The notes under the pieces: generated by a model
What the model was told of the DNA's origin: nothing
The model's database searches: none
Seen by the model: the letters and a program-made list of their open reading frames with translations, nothing else
Shown here: one piece after another, positions 31,465 to 41,900 of the stretch
How positions within the stretch are numbered: the stretch's first letter is position 1
How the letters are laid out: the number at the start of each line of letters is the position of its first letter
Assembly (NCBI GenBank): GCA_046761005.1
Contig: JBHIFI010000007.1
Span: 1 to 42,164, forward strand
Direction of reading: 5' to 3'
DNA: 42,164 nucleotides
From: JAGMCJ01 sp046761005
GTDB taxonomy: Archaea > Thermoplasmatota > Thermoplasmata > RBG-16-68-12 > JAGMCJ01
Program-made: the position numbers and the translations under genes

Positions 31465-33450
31465 ATGAACTGGGAATCACCGAGCGGTTCAAAAGATGAG
31501 GATCTGCCTCCAATCGATGAGTGGATAAAGGGACAGGATCTCGATTCGACTTCCGAGATAAGAATTCCTCCCAGGCTTGTGGACCAAGTAATAGGTCAGG
31601 ACGAGTCTGTTGTGGTGATTAGGAAGGCTGCTGAACAGAAAAGGCATGTGATGCTCATCGGGGACCCAGGAACTGGGAAGTCCATGATTGCCAACTCGAT
31701 GGTCGAGCTGCTCCCCCAGGAAGAGCTTCAGGACATACTCGTCTATCATAATCCTGATGATCCCAATGAACCAAGAATAAGGGCCGTCCCCTGTGGGAAG
31801 GGAAAGGAGATAGTTAGCGCCCAAAAAGCAGAAGCCGTGCAGAAGAGAGAGCAGAAGGCATCTGTGATGATGACTGTCATCTTCCTGATGATAGGCCTTG
31901 CCATAATGCTCTCCATAAGATATGATCCTGCTAGTGGAGCTATCTCCATTGACCCCACGCCTCTGATGATAGGCATTTTGATAGCATTCTTGGTTTTCAT
32001 GTTCACTAGATACACTGGACACAAGCAGGAAGTTCTTATGATACCCAAACTTCTCGTTTCTCATGACCTGGACGATCTCCCTCCATTCATTGATGCGACG
32101 GGGTCTCACGCTGGAGCCCTTCTTGGTGATGTAAAGCATGACCCATTCCAATCAGGCGGTTTGGAAACGCCCTCTCATGATAGGGTCGATGCCGGAGCCA
32201 TACATCGTGCCCATAAGGGTGTTCTCTTCCTCGATGAGATAAACATGCTCAGGCTTGAGAGCCAGCAGAGCCTCCTGACAGCCCTTCAGGAAAAGAAGTT
32301 CAGCATAGTTGGACAAAGCGAGAGAAGCTCTGGGGCTATGGTGAAGACGGAGCCCGTTCCCTGCGATTTCATACTCGTTGCCGCTGGAAATCTCGATGCG
32401 GTTGCAAACATGCATCCAGCTCTGAGGTCCAGAATCCGGGGGTATGGCTATGAGGTCTATATGAAGAGTACGATGAGGGACACACACAGCAATAGGGTCA
32501 AGCTCATCAGATTTGTGGCGCAGGAGGTAGCTAAGGACGAGAAGATTCCCCATTTTGATAAAGGCGCAGTTACCGAGATTCTGAGGGAGGCAAGAAGACG
32601 TGGCGGTAGAAAGGGAAGGCTAACCCTGCGTTTGAGAGAATTGGGCGGACTCATTCGAGTGGCAGGAGATATCGCGATAGAGGAGAAGGCTCCCTTTGTG
32701 AGTGCTGATCACGTTCACAGAGCAAAGAAGATTGCAAGGTCGCTGGAACAGCAGATCGCAGATAGAATCATAGAAGACAGGAAGATTTATGCGACATCTA
32801 TGGTAGAGGGAGCAGCCGTTGGAGTAGTCAATGGTTTGGCGGTTCTGCATGGCGCAAGTGGAATGGCAGAATTCTCCGGAATACTTCTTCCAATAGTGGC
32901 CGAAGTAACACCCGCTCAGACGAAGGATGGCGGCAAAATCATAGCGACTGGAAAACTCGGCGAGATAGCCAGAGAGTCCGTCCAGAATGTGTCTGCTCTC
33001 ATTAAGAAGTTCACTGGCCAGGACATCAGCAACCACGATATTCACGTTCAATTTATCGGAAGTAGTGAAGGAACGGAGGGAGATTCCGCTTCGGTATCAG
33101 TCGCTGCCGCTGTCATATCGGCCCTCGAAAATGTAGAGGTCGACCAAAGCGTAGGAATGACTGGGTCGCTCAGTGTTAGGGGACAGGTTCTTCCCGTTGG
33201 TGCTGTAACTGCCAAGATAGAGGCGGCTGCAGAGATGGGCCTAAAGAGGGTTTTGATTCCCAAGTCCAATATGAAAGATGTCCTACTCGAAGACAAGTAC
33301 ATAGGGAGAATCGATGTAGTTCCCGTGGAAACCCTGAAGGATGTCCTACAGCATGCCCTCGTTGGCATGAGAAAGGAGGGTTTGCTGGAAAAGCTGGCAT
33401 CTCTCGTCTCAAAGTCGACAACCCCTGTTGATAGAGCCATTCCTCAATAG
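31465..33450 (+). CDS. lonB: Archaeal LonB membrane-anchored ATP-dependent protease
   Basis: A 661-residue AAA+ protease. The Walker A motif is GDPGTGKS near residue 73. Two hydrophobic helices at about 133-153 and 168-187 sit between Walker A and Walker B, the mark of membrane-bound LonB. Walker B is GVLFLDEIN. The C-terminal S16 domain carries the catalytic serine in GDSASVSVAAAV and the lysine in GAVTAKIEAAAE. It degrades unfolded and regulatory proteins at the inner membrane face. It ends with TAG; the same frame stays open for 51 more codons after this stop. Confidence 0.96.
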   Translation: MNWESPSGSKDEDLPPIDEWIKGQDLDSTSEIRIPPRLVDQVIGQDESVVVIRKAAEQKRHVMLIGDPGTGKSMIANSMVELLPQEELQDILVYHNPDDPNEPRIRAVPCGKGKEIVSAQKAEAVQKREQKASVMMTVIFLMIGLAIMLSIRYDPASGAISIDPTPLMIGILIAFLVFMFTRYTGHKQEVLMIPKLLVSHDLDDLPPFIDATGSHAGALLGDVKHDPFQSGGLETPSHDRVDAGAIHRAHKGVLFLDEINMLRLESQQSLLTALQEKKFSIVGQSERSSGAMVKTEPVPCDFILVAAGNLDAVANMHPALRSRIRGYGYEVYMKSTMRDTHSNRVKLIRFVAQEVAKDEKIPHFDKGAVTEILREARRRGGRKGRLTLRLRELGGLIRVAGDIAIEEKAPFVSADHVHRAKKIARSLEQQIADRIIEDRKIYATSMVEGAAVGVVNGLAVLHGASGMAEFSGILLPIVAEVTPAQTKDGGKIIATGKLGEIARESVQNVSALIKKFTGQDISNHDIHVQFIGSSEGTEGDSASVSVAAAVISALENVEVDQSVGMTGSLSVRGQVLPVGAVTAKIEAAAEMGLKRVLIPKSNMKDVLLEDKYIGRIDVVPVETLKDVLQHALVGMRKEGLLEKLASLVSKSTTPVDRAIPQ

Positions 33451-33462
33451 GGAAGGATTTTC

Positions 33463-33606
33463 TTGGGCTCGATAGAAAGTTACGAAGGATACAGCTTCTA
33501 TGAACAGTTTGATGGCGGGCTTCGTGCCCACTATTTGAAGTACTTCGCAAGATACTGCGCTCTTATGCATATTTTCGTGGTGGAGGTGGAAATCGAGGAT
33601 GTCTGA
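33463..33606 (+). CDS. Possible 47-codon ORF between lonB and nadM
   Basis: A frame starting with TTG at 33463 after GGAAGG encodes a peptide with SYEGYSFYEQFDGGLRAHYL and HIFVVEVEIEDV, a normal amino-acid mix rich in aromatic residues. Its TGA overlaps the nadM ATG by a few bases, as expected for translational coupling. It shares the reading frame of lonB beyond its TAG. I recognise no family; it could be a real small protein or a coincidental frame. Confidence 0.35.
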   Translation: MGSIESYEGYSFYEQFDGGLRAHYLKYFARYCALMHIFVVEVEIEDV

Positions 33607-34141
33607 TGTTTGGCCTCTTTTCGTCGGGAGGTTCCAGCCTTTCCATAGAGGACACTTGGCAATGGTGAAGCGCATACTTGAGGAACATAATGGTATTACG
33701 TTTGGTGTCGGTAGCTCGCAGTTCAAAGACACCCAAAAGAATCCCTTTTCCTTTGAAGAGAGAGCTAGGATGATAAGGTCCGCCATGGAAAGGGAAGGAT
33801 TCGAAGACTACGATATCGTGGCGATAAGGGATTTGAACGATGATGAGCTGTGGGTTAAACAAGTTAAGGAGCTCATTCCCAATCTGTTCCTGATCTATTC
33901 GAATGACCCCCTAACCGTCAGACTCTTCCGGGAAAGAGGCTTCGATGTGAGAGTCATGCCCCTTGTAGAAAGGAATTCTCTTTCCGGAACGAAGGTCCGA
34001 AAACGTATCCTCGATAATACAAACTGGGAGGAATTTGTGCCTCCTCCAGTTCGAGATATTCTAGTCGAAATAGAGGGACCAGAGAGGATTAGGAGACTAG
34101 CTGGACAGAGTTCAGAAAAGAACGAGAATGAGGAGTGTTGA
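33599..34141 (+). CDS. nadM: Nicotinamide-nucleotide adenylyltransferase (archaeal NMNAT)
   Basis: A 180-residue nucleotidyltransferase of the archaeal NadM family, which joins NMN and ATP to give NAD. The conserved GRFQPFHRGHLAMVKRIL holds the HxGH-type ATP-binding motif, GVGSSQFKDTQKNPFS and SFEERARMIR follow, and the ISSTKIR-equivalent is SLSGTKVRKRIL. Length is normal. The last 30 nt overlap the 3' end of the convergent membrane-protein gene on the other strand. Confidence 0.94.
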   Translation: MSDVWPLFVGRFQPFHRGHLAMVKRILEEHNGITFGVGSSQFKDTQKNPFSFEERARMIRSAMEREGFEDYDIVAIRDLNDDELWVKQVKELIPNLFLIYSNDPLTVRLFRERGFDVRVMPLVERNSLSGTKVRKRILDNTNWEEFVPPPVRDILVEIEGPERIRRLAGQSSEKNENEEC

Positions 34142-34579
34142 GGCCGACAGAATTGCAAGGATTAGATCTAACCTCCTCTTTCCCTGACTGCGTGTGTTTT
34201 CGAGGGCCTTGAAGAAAGATATCACTTTACTTTTCCAAGGCGTGACAAAGATGCCCCAACTATCAGTTGCATCTATGGATACGTGGCTCACAAAGCCTAC
34301 TGTAAGGGAGGACACAAAAAGCCTCTTCCAAACATCCGCGAGGAGAAAGACACCGAGGACTCCGATTGCCAAGGCTAGAAAGATCGAAACCAGGGAGTGG
34401 ATGATTGAAGATCTCTTTCCATCAGAACGGTGGTCCAAATCAACCAGGATGGACGCAATCGCTGCATAGAAAGTGAATTCGTTAATGCCCTGGCCAATCA
34501 TCACGAGGTTTACGAGACACTGGACAGCTGCTGCGAATAGAGAGTGGATAAGAAGAGTTGGCACTTTCTCACCCCGCAA
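34112..34579 (-). CDS. DUF457/YdjM-like membrane protein, putative metal-dependent hydrolase
   Basis: A 155-residue integral membrane protein with about four hydrophobic segments. The pattern DLDHRSDGKRSSIIHSL followed by GFVSHVSIDATDSWGI puts His and Asp residues at membrane edges, as in the YdjM/DUF457 group often called membrane-bound metal-dependent hydrolases. The substrate is unknown. The start is TTG at 34579, overlapping the end of the upstream permease gene by 11 nt, so the two are likely co-expressed. Confidence 0.75.
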   Translation of the reverse strand: MRGEKVPTLLIHSLFAAAVQCLVNLVMIGQGINEFTFYAAIASILVDLDHRSDGKRSSIIHSLVSIFLALAIGVLGVFLLADVWKRLFVSSLTVGFVSHVSIDATDSWGIFVTPWKSKVISFFKALENTRSQGKRRLDLILAILSASTLLILVLF

Positions 34580-36227
34580 ACAAGATTATCAGCGGAAGAA
34601 TGAGGCAGCCCATGAGATGAACTCTTTTTACACCAACTAAGGGCGGAATGAGACCCAGGGAGGTGGCAAGAAAAGCAACTATTATTCCGAGGAGACCGCT
34701 CAGAAAGAAGACCATTGCCAACAAAAGAACCATTATGAAAAGAACGAGCCTTCTGTAATCTATGTTTGAGCAAGCCTGAGCAAATTTCCTTCCGAGCTTC
34801 TTTGTGAGGAAAAAACCCGTGCATGCTGCGAGGACACCTGAGAGAAGGAGAATGGCCATTCCGAGCGGCAGAAAATGGATTTCTTCCCAGGTTACCAACG
34901 TTTCCCCCAACTCGGTCATAATGGCATTCATAACACCGCTCCTAGCCCTCAGCAAAACAAAAAGGGCCAGAAGTGTGAAGAAGCAGCTGGAAGTGTTTAC
35001 GGCTGAAACGGCAACGATGAATTCCTTCTCAGATTCATCTTTTCTCTCCCGATCGTCCAGCATTTTCGCAATGACAGTTGCCGTAGCATTGCTCACCCCT
35101 GGAAACCATCCTGCAAAGCATCCGGCAACTGCGCCTTTCATTGCCGGGGAGAAACGCCCCCTGTAAAGGTCTCCTTCGTTAATCTCGACGTCCTGATCAG
35201 GTATTCCTGTACTCCTCGCAAGACTCAGGAGCAAGGTGGAAAGACCAAAGAGGCCGGTGAAGAGGGGAAAGAGACCGACGGAGTTTTTGTCTGGTATAAG
35301 AGAAGGAAAAGGGTACCAGTTAGCGGCGAACAGACTGGTGGAAAGAACAACGTAACCCAGCAAACCGGAAACAAGGAAGACCCCGAGTGCCCAAATTTTT
35401 GTTCGAAGGGCCCGTCCAACAGAGGGTGAAGGTTCAAGAATCCCAGCGATGTAGACCCTCTTGCCCTCCTCAAGATCAAGGGGCGATTCAAACTTCACTT
35501 TGATTCGTCTTTTTCTCGTCTGAAGTACTGCAAATCTTGAATTTATATTCCAAATCGTTCCTTCGGCAACAACCGCTTTCCAAAGGAAATTTGAGAGAGG
35601 GCCTTCGACTTCATTACCAAGTAGTTTCTGCATGCGCCGATAATGTCGTTCGTCCTGCAGAATACCATTGGCAGAACAGTAGAGAACCGGTCTGCCCCTC
35701 TCCAATCTTGTCTGTTCACTCACTATAAGCAAAGAAACGACGGTCACGAGGATGAAAGGTATTGACCATGAAAGCTTCTGATAGGCGTGAAAGGGGTTTC
35801 CCATTATCAGTCTTGCAGGGAACATAAGGCACAAAAAGAAAAAGAGAGCAACCAGGCTTCCAAATGCAGAGAGAAGGACAGCCTCGTATCCCTTTCCCTG
35901 TAGAAGCATTCTATGACCGGGTAGGACAGAAAGCGCCGTATCCGTATCAGGCGCGCCTAGAAAAACCGAAGGTATGTAATCAAGGAAGGTGTGTGAGACA
36001 GCATTTGCGACTATAATGCAGGAGATGAGGAGGAGAATATCCTCGTATGTGGGTTGCGTCCAGCCACAGAGCAAAGAGACGAGCATGACCAGCTGTGGTT
36101 GTAGTGCGAGAAAGGATGCTGCAACAAGATTAACGTGAATTCCTGGTGTTAGTCCTGTGATCACTCCAAGTGAGGTTCCGAGTAACGATAGGAAAAGGAC
36201 GCAAATCACTAGCAGAAATGGGTCCAT
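34569..36227 (-). CDS. TctA-like archaeal permease with a soluble insert
   Basis: A 552-residue polytopic membrane protein of the COG1784/TctA-related family. Family segments are GVITGLTPGIHVNLVAASFL near the start and GWFPGVSNATATVIAKMLDD in the second half, forming the inverted repeat typical of these transporters. Between the halves lies a hydrophilic insert (about 183-280) including VAEGTIWNINSRFAVLQTR and LDLEEGKRVYIAGIL, which looks like a small OB-type barrel. The ATG at 36227 gives a sensible first membrane helix; the frame is open 15 codons further. No periplasmic TctC or small TctB gene is nearby, so the transported compound cannot be inferred. Confidence 0.8.
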   Translation of the reverse strand: MDPFLLVICVLFLSLLGTSLGVITGLTPGIHVNLVAASFLALQPQLVMLVSLLCGWTQPTYEDILLLISCIIVANAVSHTFLDYIPSVFLGAPDTDTALSVLPGHRMLLQGKGYEAVLLSAFGSLVALFFFLCLMFPARLIMGNPFHAYQKLSWSIPFILVTVVSLLIVSEQTRLERGRPVLYCSANGILQDERHYRRMQKLLGNEVEGPLSNFLWKAVVAEGTIWNINSRFAVLQTRKRRIKVKFESPLDLEEGKRVYIAGILEPSPSVGRALRTKIWALGVFLVSGLLGYVVLSTSLFAANWYPFPSLIPDKNSVGLFPLFTGLFGLSTLLLSLARSTGIPDQDVEINEGDLYRGRFSPAMKGAVAGCFAGWFPGVSNATATVIAKMLDDRERKDESEKEFIVAVSAVNTSSCFFTLLALFVLLRARSGVMNAIMTELGETLVTWEEIHFLPLGMAILLLSGVLAACTGFFLTKKLGRKFAQACSNIDYRRLVLFIMVLLLAMVFFLSGLLGIIVAFLATSLGLIPPLVGVKRVHLMGCLILPLIILFAG

Positions 36228-36347
36228 GAGCTGAGTATTGGAGAATTCCAGCTTAATTCTGATTGAAAGCACACATGTCTAATTGTCTTCTTGGCACCGT
36301 CCAACTCAGGTCCAAACGAGATGCTGGACGTTTTGTCCGTGAGTTAT

Positions 36348-36356
36348 CTTTAATAT
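36348..36356 (+). promoter_or_regulatory. TATA box of the DHH phosphoesterase gene
   Basis: CTTTAATAT is centred about 28 nt before the ATG at 36380. This spacing predicts a leaderless transcript and argues against the longer upstream start in the same frame. Confidence 0.5.
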
Positions 36357-36379
36357 CCATTTCGAGATTATGTTTCAGG

Positions 36380-37813
36380 ATGCACTATCTCGGAAGAAAG
36401 CTGTCGGAAGTGGTTCTTAGGAGAAAGGAAGTCCTTGTTATCACGCACATAGATGCTGACGGAATATCAGCAGGCTCGATTGCCTGTGGTTGCCTTCTTC
36501 GAGCGGGAATCGACCATGACATCATCTTCGTCAAAAGCCTTGATGAGGATTCTATCAGGAAGATTCGGGAAAGGAACCCAGAATTCGTATGGTTCACAGA
36601 TATCGGTGCGGGAAGTTACGACCTTATCTTGGACATACCCGGGATTATAACCGACCACCATGTCCCCTCGGAATCCTTCGCAGGGAATAGAAAGGGCCGC
36701 CTACTTTCGCGAGTTGAAGTTGCGGGGCCTAGCATGCTCAATCCCCACATGTATGGACTGGACGGTTCTCTGGACATAAGCGGAGCTGGAGCTACCTATA
36801 TAGTTGCAAGAGAGATGAGCCGGGAGAACTCTCACCTTTCGGGTTTGGCCGTTGTTGGCGCAGTGGGTGATATGCAGGATCGGAACTTCAGACGCCTTGT
36901 CGGGTCCAATAGAAGAATCCTCAGGGACGCTGTGTCCGGAGGCTGGATGCGAAAGGATATTGACATTACATACTTCGGTAGAGAGACTCGTCCACTCCCG
37001 AAGCTTCTCACATATTCCAATGATCCCTTGATACCAGGTCTTAGTGGTGATTATGATTCATGTGTGAAGTTTCTCGATGAGGTTGGAGTGGCTCTCAAGG
37101 CCGGGGAAGGATGGAGGTGTTGGTCGGACCTCAAATCCTCTGAAAAAAGGAACATAGTTTCCTCGCTAGCTACAATGCTTTTGAAGGCAGGATTTAGCCA
37201 TACGCACATCGAAAGAATCGTTGGCGAGTGCTATACACTTATCCGGGAAAGGAAAAGGTCTCCTCTACGAGATGCGAAGGAGTTCGCCACACTATTGAAT
37301 TCCTGCGGCAGATATGATAGAACCGATATCGGTCTGAGGATTTGTCTTGGGGACAGGGGAAAGAGCCTGGAAGAGGCACTAGACTTGCTTCGAGTCCATA
37401 GAGGATATCTTGTCGAATCTCTTGATATCGCAGAGGACATGGGAATCATTGAGTTGGGTTATCTTCAGTACTTCCACGGAGGCAGGAGAATCAAGGATAC
37501 CGTCATAGGAATTACGGCTGGGATGCTGATGTCCTCTCCAGAAATCGACAAATCGCTCCCCCTCTTCGCCTTCGCCCGCTCAGAAGAGGGAGTGAAAGTG
37601 TCTGCAAGAGGAACAAAGGAACTCGTATCTATGGGTCTTGACCTCTCCGTAGTTATGAAGGAAGCTGCGCAGTCCATAGGCGGGGCGGGAGGGGGACACA
37701 ACATAGCAGCGGGCGCGACCATTCCCTTCAACAGCGAGGAAGAGTTTCTTGATTTGGCGGAAAAAATCATAAGGGACCAGATGATGCGAGGAAGAACTTC
37801 CTCACACCCGTAG
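36380..37813 (+). CDS. RecJ-like DHH/DHHA1 family phosphoesterase
   Basis: A 477-residue protein with the DHH motifs ITHIDADGISAG, WFTDIGAG, TDHHVPSESF and VVGAVGDMQDR, whose Asp and His residues hold two metal ions. The C-terminal DHHA1 domain has the substrate-binding GGAGGGHNIAAGA. It matches the archaeal RecJ-like/GAN group, single-strand nucleases associated with the replisome, although DNA or RNA specificity cannot be read from sequence. The frame extends 39 codons upstream, but those residues are not family-like and the TATA position favours the ATG at 36380. The 3' end overlaps the convergent thioredoxin-fold gene by 12 nt. Confidence 0.88.
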   Translation: MHYLGRKLSEVVLRRKEVLVITHIDADGISAGSIACGCLLRAGIDHDIIFVKSLDEDSIRKIRERNPEFVWFTDIGAGSYDLILDIPGIITDHHVPSESFAGNRKGRLLSRVEVAGPSMLNPHMYGLDGSLDISGAGATYIVAREMSRENSHLSGLAVVGAVGDMQDRNFRRLVGSNRRILRDAVSGGWMRKDIDITYFGRETRPLPKLLTYSNDPLIPGLSGDYDSCVKFLDEVGVALKAGEGWRCWSDLKSSEKRNIVSSLATMLLKAGFSHTHIERIVGECYTLIRERKRSPLRDAKEFATLLNSCGRYDRTDIGLRICLGDRGKSLEEALDLLRVHRGYLVESLDIAEDMGIIELGYLQYFHGGRRIKDTVIGITAGMLMSSPEIDKSLPLFAFARSEEGVKVSARGTKELVSMGLDLSVVMKEAAQSIGGAGGGHNIAAGATIPFNSEEEFLDLAEKIIRDQMMRGRTSSHP

Positions 37814-38953
37814 CCGTCGACTCGCGCTCATCAAAAGGGCAACGGAAAGGAAAACGGCGAGAAGAAGCGCAGCCCCCAAGGAGGGAATCGGCTTCTCGTT
37901 CTTCACTGTGACAGACAGCACATCTGGATGAGAGTAAATACCCGCGATATCGTAGACTCTCGCGTAGATGGTGTGGTGACCGTCAGATAGCTGCCTGGTA
38001 TCAATGATGTAGAACCAATCATTTGTCCCCTCGACCTCAACCCACAAACCGTCATCAACTTTCAGGAAAGCTTCAGACAACTGCCTTCCGCTTGTACAGG
38101 TTCCAGAAAAGGTTTCATTGCCAGAAATCGGATCATCTGTGCGGTCATCCATATTGATTACAGGAGCTTCCCCGAACATAACATTAGTTGACTGATAAAT
38201 CCCACCAATAGCATCTGCTTGTAGAAAGATAGCAGCACCCATGTTTTCCGTAATCCATGATGCATCCAACATGAATGTCATAGACCGAGTCGCAGGAAGT
38301 GTTGCGGGATCGATGGAGATCTCATTGAACGCCCTCACAGTGTAGTTGTATATCTTTCCATCCGCTTCTACGAGATTCTCGAATAGAGCAAACCTGAGAA
38401 AGAGGTTTTCACCTGCCAAAGAAACGCTACTCTCCAGAGATACGTTGAGAGAGACAGACCCACCAGCTACATGGAAATCTAACCCCAGACTCACAGGTGT
38501 CTCGTTCTGAAGACTTTCCTGCACAAGTGAGAGATACTCGTCAAGAGCCTCCTCGTATGAAGTCGCTCCAACACTCTTGAGTTCACCGTCGAGGCAGAGG
38601 GAGGGAAGCGAAGGATCTCCGTATGATTTCCTTCTAGCGTCGGATTCGTTGATTCTTAGTTCATCTGTCAGGGTCACATGGTATTGAATTACCGAAACTC
38701 GATCTGGACCTATGACCCTCAGCAACCTGTCAGCGGCCGCATCTGCGTACGGACAGTTTTCGCACCACGTAGCTGTGAAGAGTTCGAGCATAACAGTCCT
38801 CTGGCCATCAGACCTAGTCCCTGGAAAAGATTCTGCACCCTCAACCCCTTCAAGGGCTGGAAAGACAATCAGGGCAGAACTGATCAGGCAAAAGATCATT
38901 GTTACTCTAGCGACAGCCAAGATTCCACCGTACTCTGGCAAGATAACAGCCAA
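37802..38953 (-). CDS. Exported thioredoxin-fold protein with C-terminal membrane anchor
   Basis: A protein of up to 383 residues. An N-terminal hydrophobic stretch with MIFCLISSALIVFPALEG suggests a signal peptide. The thioredoxin-like active site is WCENCPYAD, in LELFTATWCENCPYAD, as in Omp28-like redox proteins. A beta-rich Ig-like region follows (RQLSDGHHTIYARVYDIAG) and the protein ends with a membrane helix (ALLLAVFLSVALLM) and basic residues, so it faces outward while anchored. The TTG at 38953 opens the frame; later TTG codons or the ATG 18 codons on are alternatives. It lies directly after the stop of the large secreted protein gene, likely in one operon. Confidence 0.85.
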   Translation of the reverse strand: MAVILPEYGGILAVARVTMIFCLISSALIVFPALEGVEGAESFPGTRSDGQRTVMLELFTATWCENCPYADAAADRLLRVIGPDRVSVIQYHVTLTDELRINESDARRKSYGDPSLPSLCLDGELKSVGATSYEEALDEYLSLVQESLQNETPVSLGLDFHVAGGSVSLNVSLESSVSLAGENLFLRFALFENLVEADGKIYNYTVRAFNEISIDPATLPATRSMTFMLDASWITENMGAAIFLQADAIGGIYQSTNVMFGEAPVINMDDRTDDPISGNETFSGTCTSGRQLSEAFLKVDDGLWVEVEGTNDWFYIIDTRQLSDGHHTIYARVYDIAGIYSHPDVLSVTVKNEKPIPSLGAALLLAVFLSVALLMSASRRLRV

Positions 38954-41900
38954 TCAGTTATTAATAACCAACGTCTGGGACTGGTCAACCTTTATCCAAA
39001 TCCCTTCTTTAGGTGACAATGCGTAGGATGGGGCAAGTACCTGCAAATAGTGAGGCGGTGAAGATGGATCAAATCCTTCAATTCGAGAAGCCCCTGTCTC
39101 GGTCACTAGCTCCGAGACTGTCTTTGTCTGATTGAAGTTGGGATAGCATAGAAGATTCCAACCTGCCTCCAGCTCAATCTGAATGATTGATTGAATCACG
39201 CCAACAACAACAAGATTACCGGCATCTATGGCATCAACCCAGAAAGCCTGATTGGGTCGAAGGTTGTTCAGATCGTTCTGATACTTGTGTATGTCATGCG
39301 CTTTCCAGGGGTCAAGAGTATCACGGGAATCGTAGACCCATAAGCGCGAGTAGGAAACGGTAGCCAGAGCGGACGAAATCGAATCATTCGAGAGCAAGAG
39401 AGGAATAGAGATGAGGTTCGGTCCTGGGACAAGCGATGTGACCAACTTGGCAACCCTATCACGAGAGGGAACTTCGGATCTCACATCCACTGCAGAGACA
39501 TAGTAGAAATAATCACTTGGATCCCCAAGCCCCTTTCCTGTATCCACCCAGGAATAGCTGGGAGAACCATCGGCAGGAACCGCAGTAACAAACGCGTACG
39601 GACCAGAATATGCAGTGGATCTGTAGATTCTGTATTCGTAAACATCATCCTCCTCGCCACCGTCATCCGGAGATGCCAGCCAGCTGATCATGACATTCTC
39701 ACTTGCTAAACCTGAGAGTTCTCCACCCTGCATCTGACTTAGATCAGGTGGGAGGTCTCTTACGAAGTTAAATGTCAAATTGACGACTTTCTGGGTCTCG
39801 ATGGAATCGAAATTGGAAAGGACAAAGTACCAATCATCTGGGCCTGGCTGAAGCGGTAGCAAAGTCGTAAAATGAGATTCGTTTTGCGTGACGTTGTAGG
39901 CATCGAAAGCGTAGCCTTTCATATATTTCTCGAGGTTGGCGGAATCGACGAAAAAGGCATCGATGTGAATGCCCGTCGAGAAAATCTCTGGATGGTAGTT
40001 GACGCCATCGTCATCTCGGATATCGGTCGCAGGATACTGAACACCATACTCAACATCAACGATTGCCTCAAGCCAGGAATCCTGCAATGGTGGCGAGGTG
40101 AGCTCATTCACAAGAAGATCGGTTTTCGGTCTGGTTCCAGGTACCTGATATGTATAGTTGTACAGAGGAAGATTTGGCGGGTCGATACATATCTTGAATC
40201 TATTCGCATAGCCGGCATTCAGAGATCCGCCACCAAACTTACTGTTCACGTCAACCTGGATTCCATCATCGAATGTGTCTCCAGTCACATCATATTGCCT
40301 TGCTTCGCTCGTCGTGAAGAAGGCGATGCCGTCTGGATTGGAATAGGCCGAGAAGTCTCCAATGCTGTACCAGCTGCCGCCAAGCATTCTCCATCCTCCT
40401 ATCGAAACCTTGGCTCCGTCAATAGGATTCCCCTCGGAGTCCACGACCTCTACACTCACATTTCCCCTATCGATATAGCCATCACCGTTGTAATCATAGG
40501 GCTTGTGGTACTCATCTATATGATTCCTGAAGGAGCTGTCGCCCCTCTCTTCCACAATTGCCGTCCAGTCCCTGTTCCATCCTGGTGTATAATGCTTGAA
40601 AGTCATATTGCTGATTATGGATGCGGAATTGCTCCAGTAATTGTCTAAGTGATGCCATCCCTGGTCCCAGAAGTGATTCCAGCAATGGTCTTCAGCTATG
40701 CTCTGCAGACCGAGGGCGGGTATCAGAGCGGCTCTGAAAGCAGCGGTTGTAAGGTCATGGAGCTCACCGCAGTTTCCATTGTGCTCATGCGCTATTCTCA
40801 CAGGCTGCCTGGGTCTATTCCCATCACTATGCTCCTGAGCATTCAACGCAAGGGTGAGGCTGACCCAGTGGCTCACCTTCTCCACGGCATGGTCTCCATA
40901 GTCCCACGGCCTCTGATTGTTGTGACCTGAGTTGTCATAACCGCTAGGAGAGGTGTGATATGTCTCGTTCCAAAGTGTGCTGACACCCGCGAGCTTCTCC
41001 TTCATTAGGGGAGGCCACTCGTCCTTTGGATATTTGACAGCGAGATACGCATCATCTGGCCAAGCAGTATCATTCTCATTGAAAAGATACCACCGCCAGA
41101 ATTTCCCTATAGGCGGTGCAGAGGCACCCTGATGCATATTGGCGACAACGTCAGGATCGATGTAGGTGGGTAGCTCATAGCTAACTCTCGGATGAACCAC
41201 GAACCAGTAATAGATATCAGGCGGGACCCATCTCTCCTCTATCACCCCACTGTTATTGACCCAGTACTTCAAAGTCGAATAGTAATCTCCCGTCTCATAG
41301 CTACCGTTGTCAACAATGTCAGCATAGTCGACGAACTTGTCGTTATGATACAGAGATTCGGTATTGTTCCCGTAGACATCTGAGAATGCCGCTTCATGCA
41401 TCAAAGACTTCGTTGCGGTGTGAGCGATACAGAAAACAACTTCATCCACCATCTTTTGGTCTATCGTGTTGATTATGTCTGCGTATTCTAGCAACCGGTC
41501 CGAGATGACCCTCTCCCGCAACCTGACATTTGAATCGTCCTCGTAGTAGTTGTTGAGATTGAAAAAAGTGAAGCTTGTGGCGACACTTGTCCAGGTTATC
41601 CACTTAGGCGAGGATGCGGATCCGTAGTTTGGATAATAGCCCACATAGCCAGACTGGGAACCAAGGAGCAAATCGGGAATCCCATTGCTATCCATGTCGA
41701 AGATGGCGGGTGCCGATGCTAGGAAGACTCTGACTCCTGCAAAAATGTTAGGATCATTGGCCGCCCAAACAGGACTTGTGGGCGTTCCCACATTCTCATA
41801 GTAGTCAACCCGTCCATTCCTCGGAGACCCTGCCCCCATGCCAACGGCAAGATCAAGATCGCCATCGTCGTCCATATCAGCAAGACAAGGAGATGCATAA

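Noticed and set aside
31465..33606. LonB extended by UAG read-through or pyrrolysine
   Set aside because: TAG is used as an ordinary stop for S19, L23, S8 and others here, and LonB is full length at its TAG.
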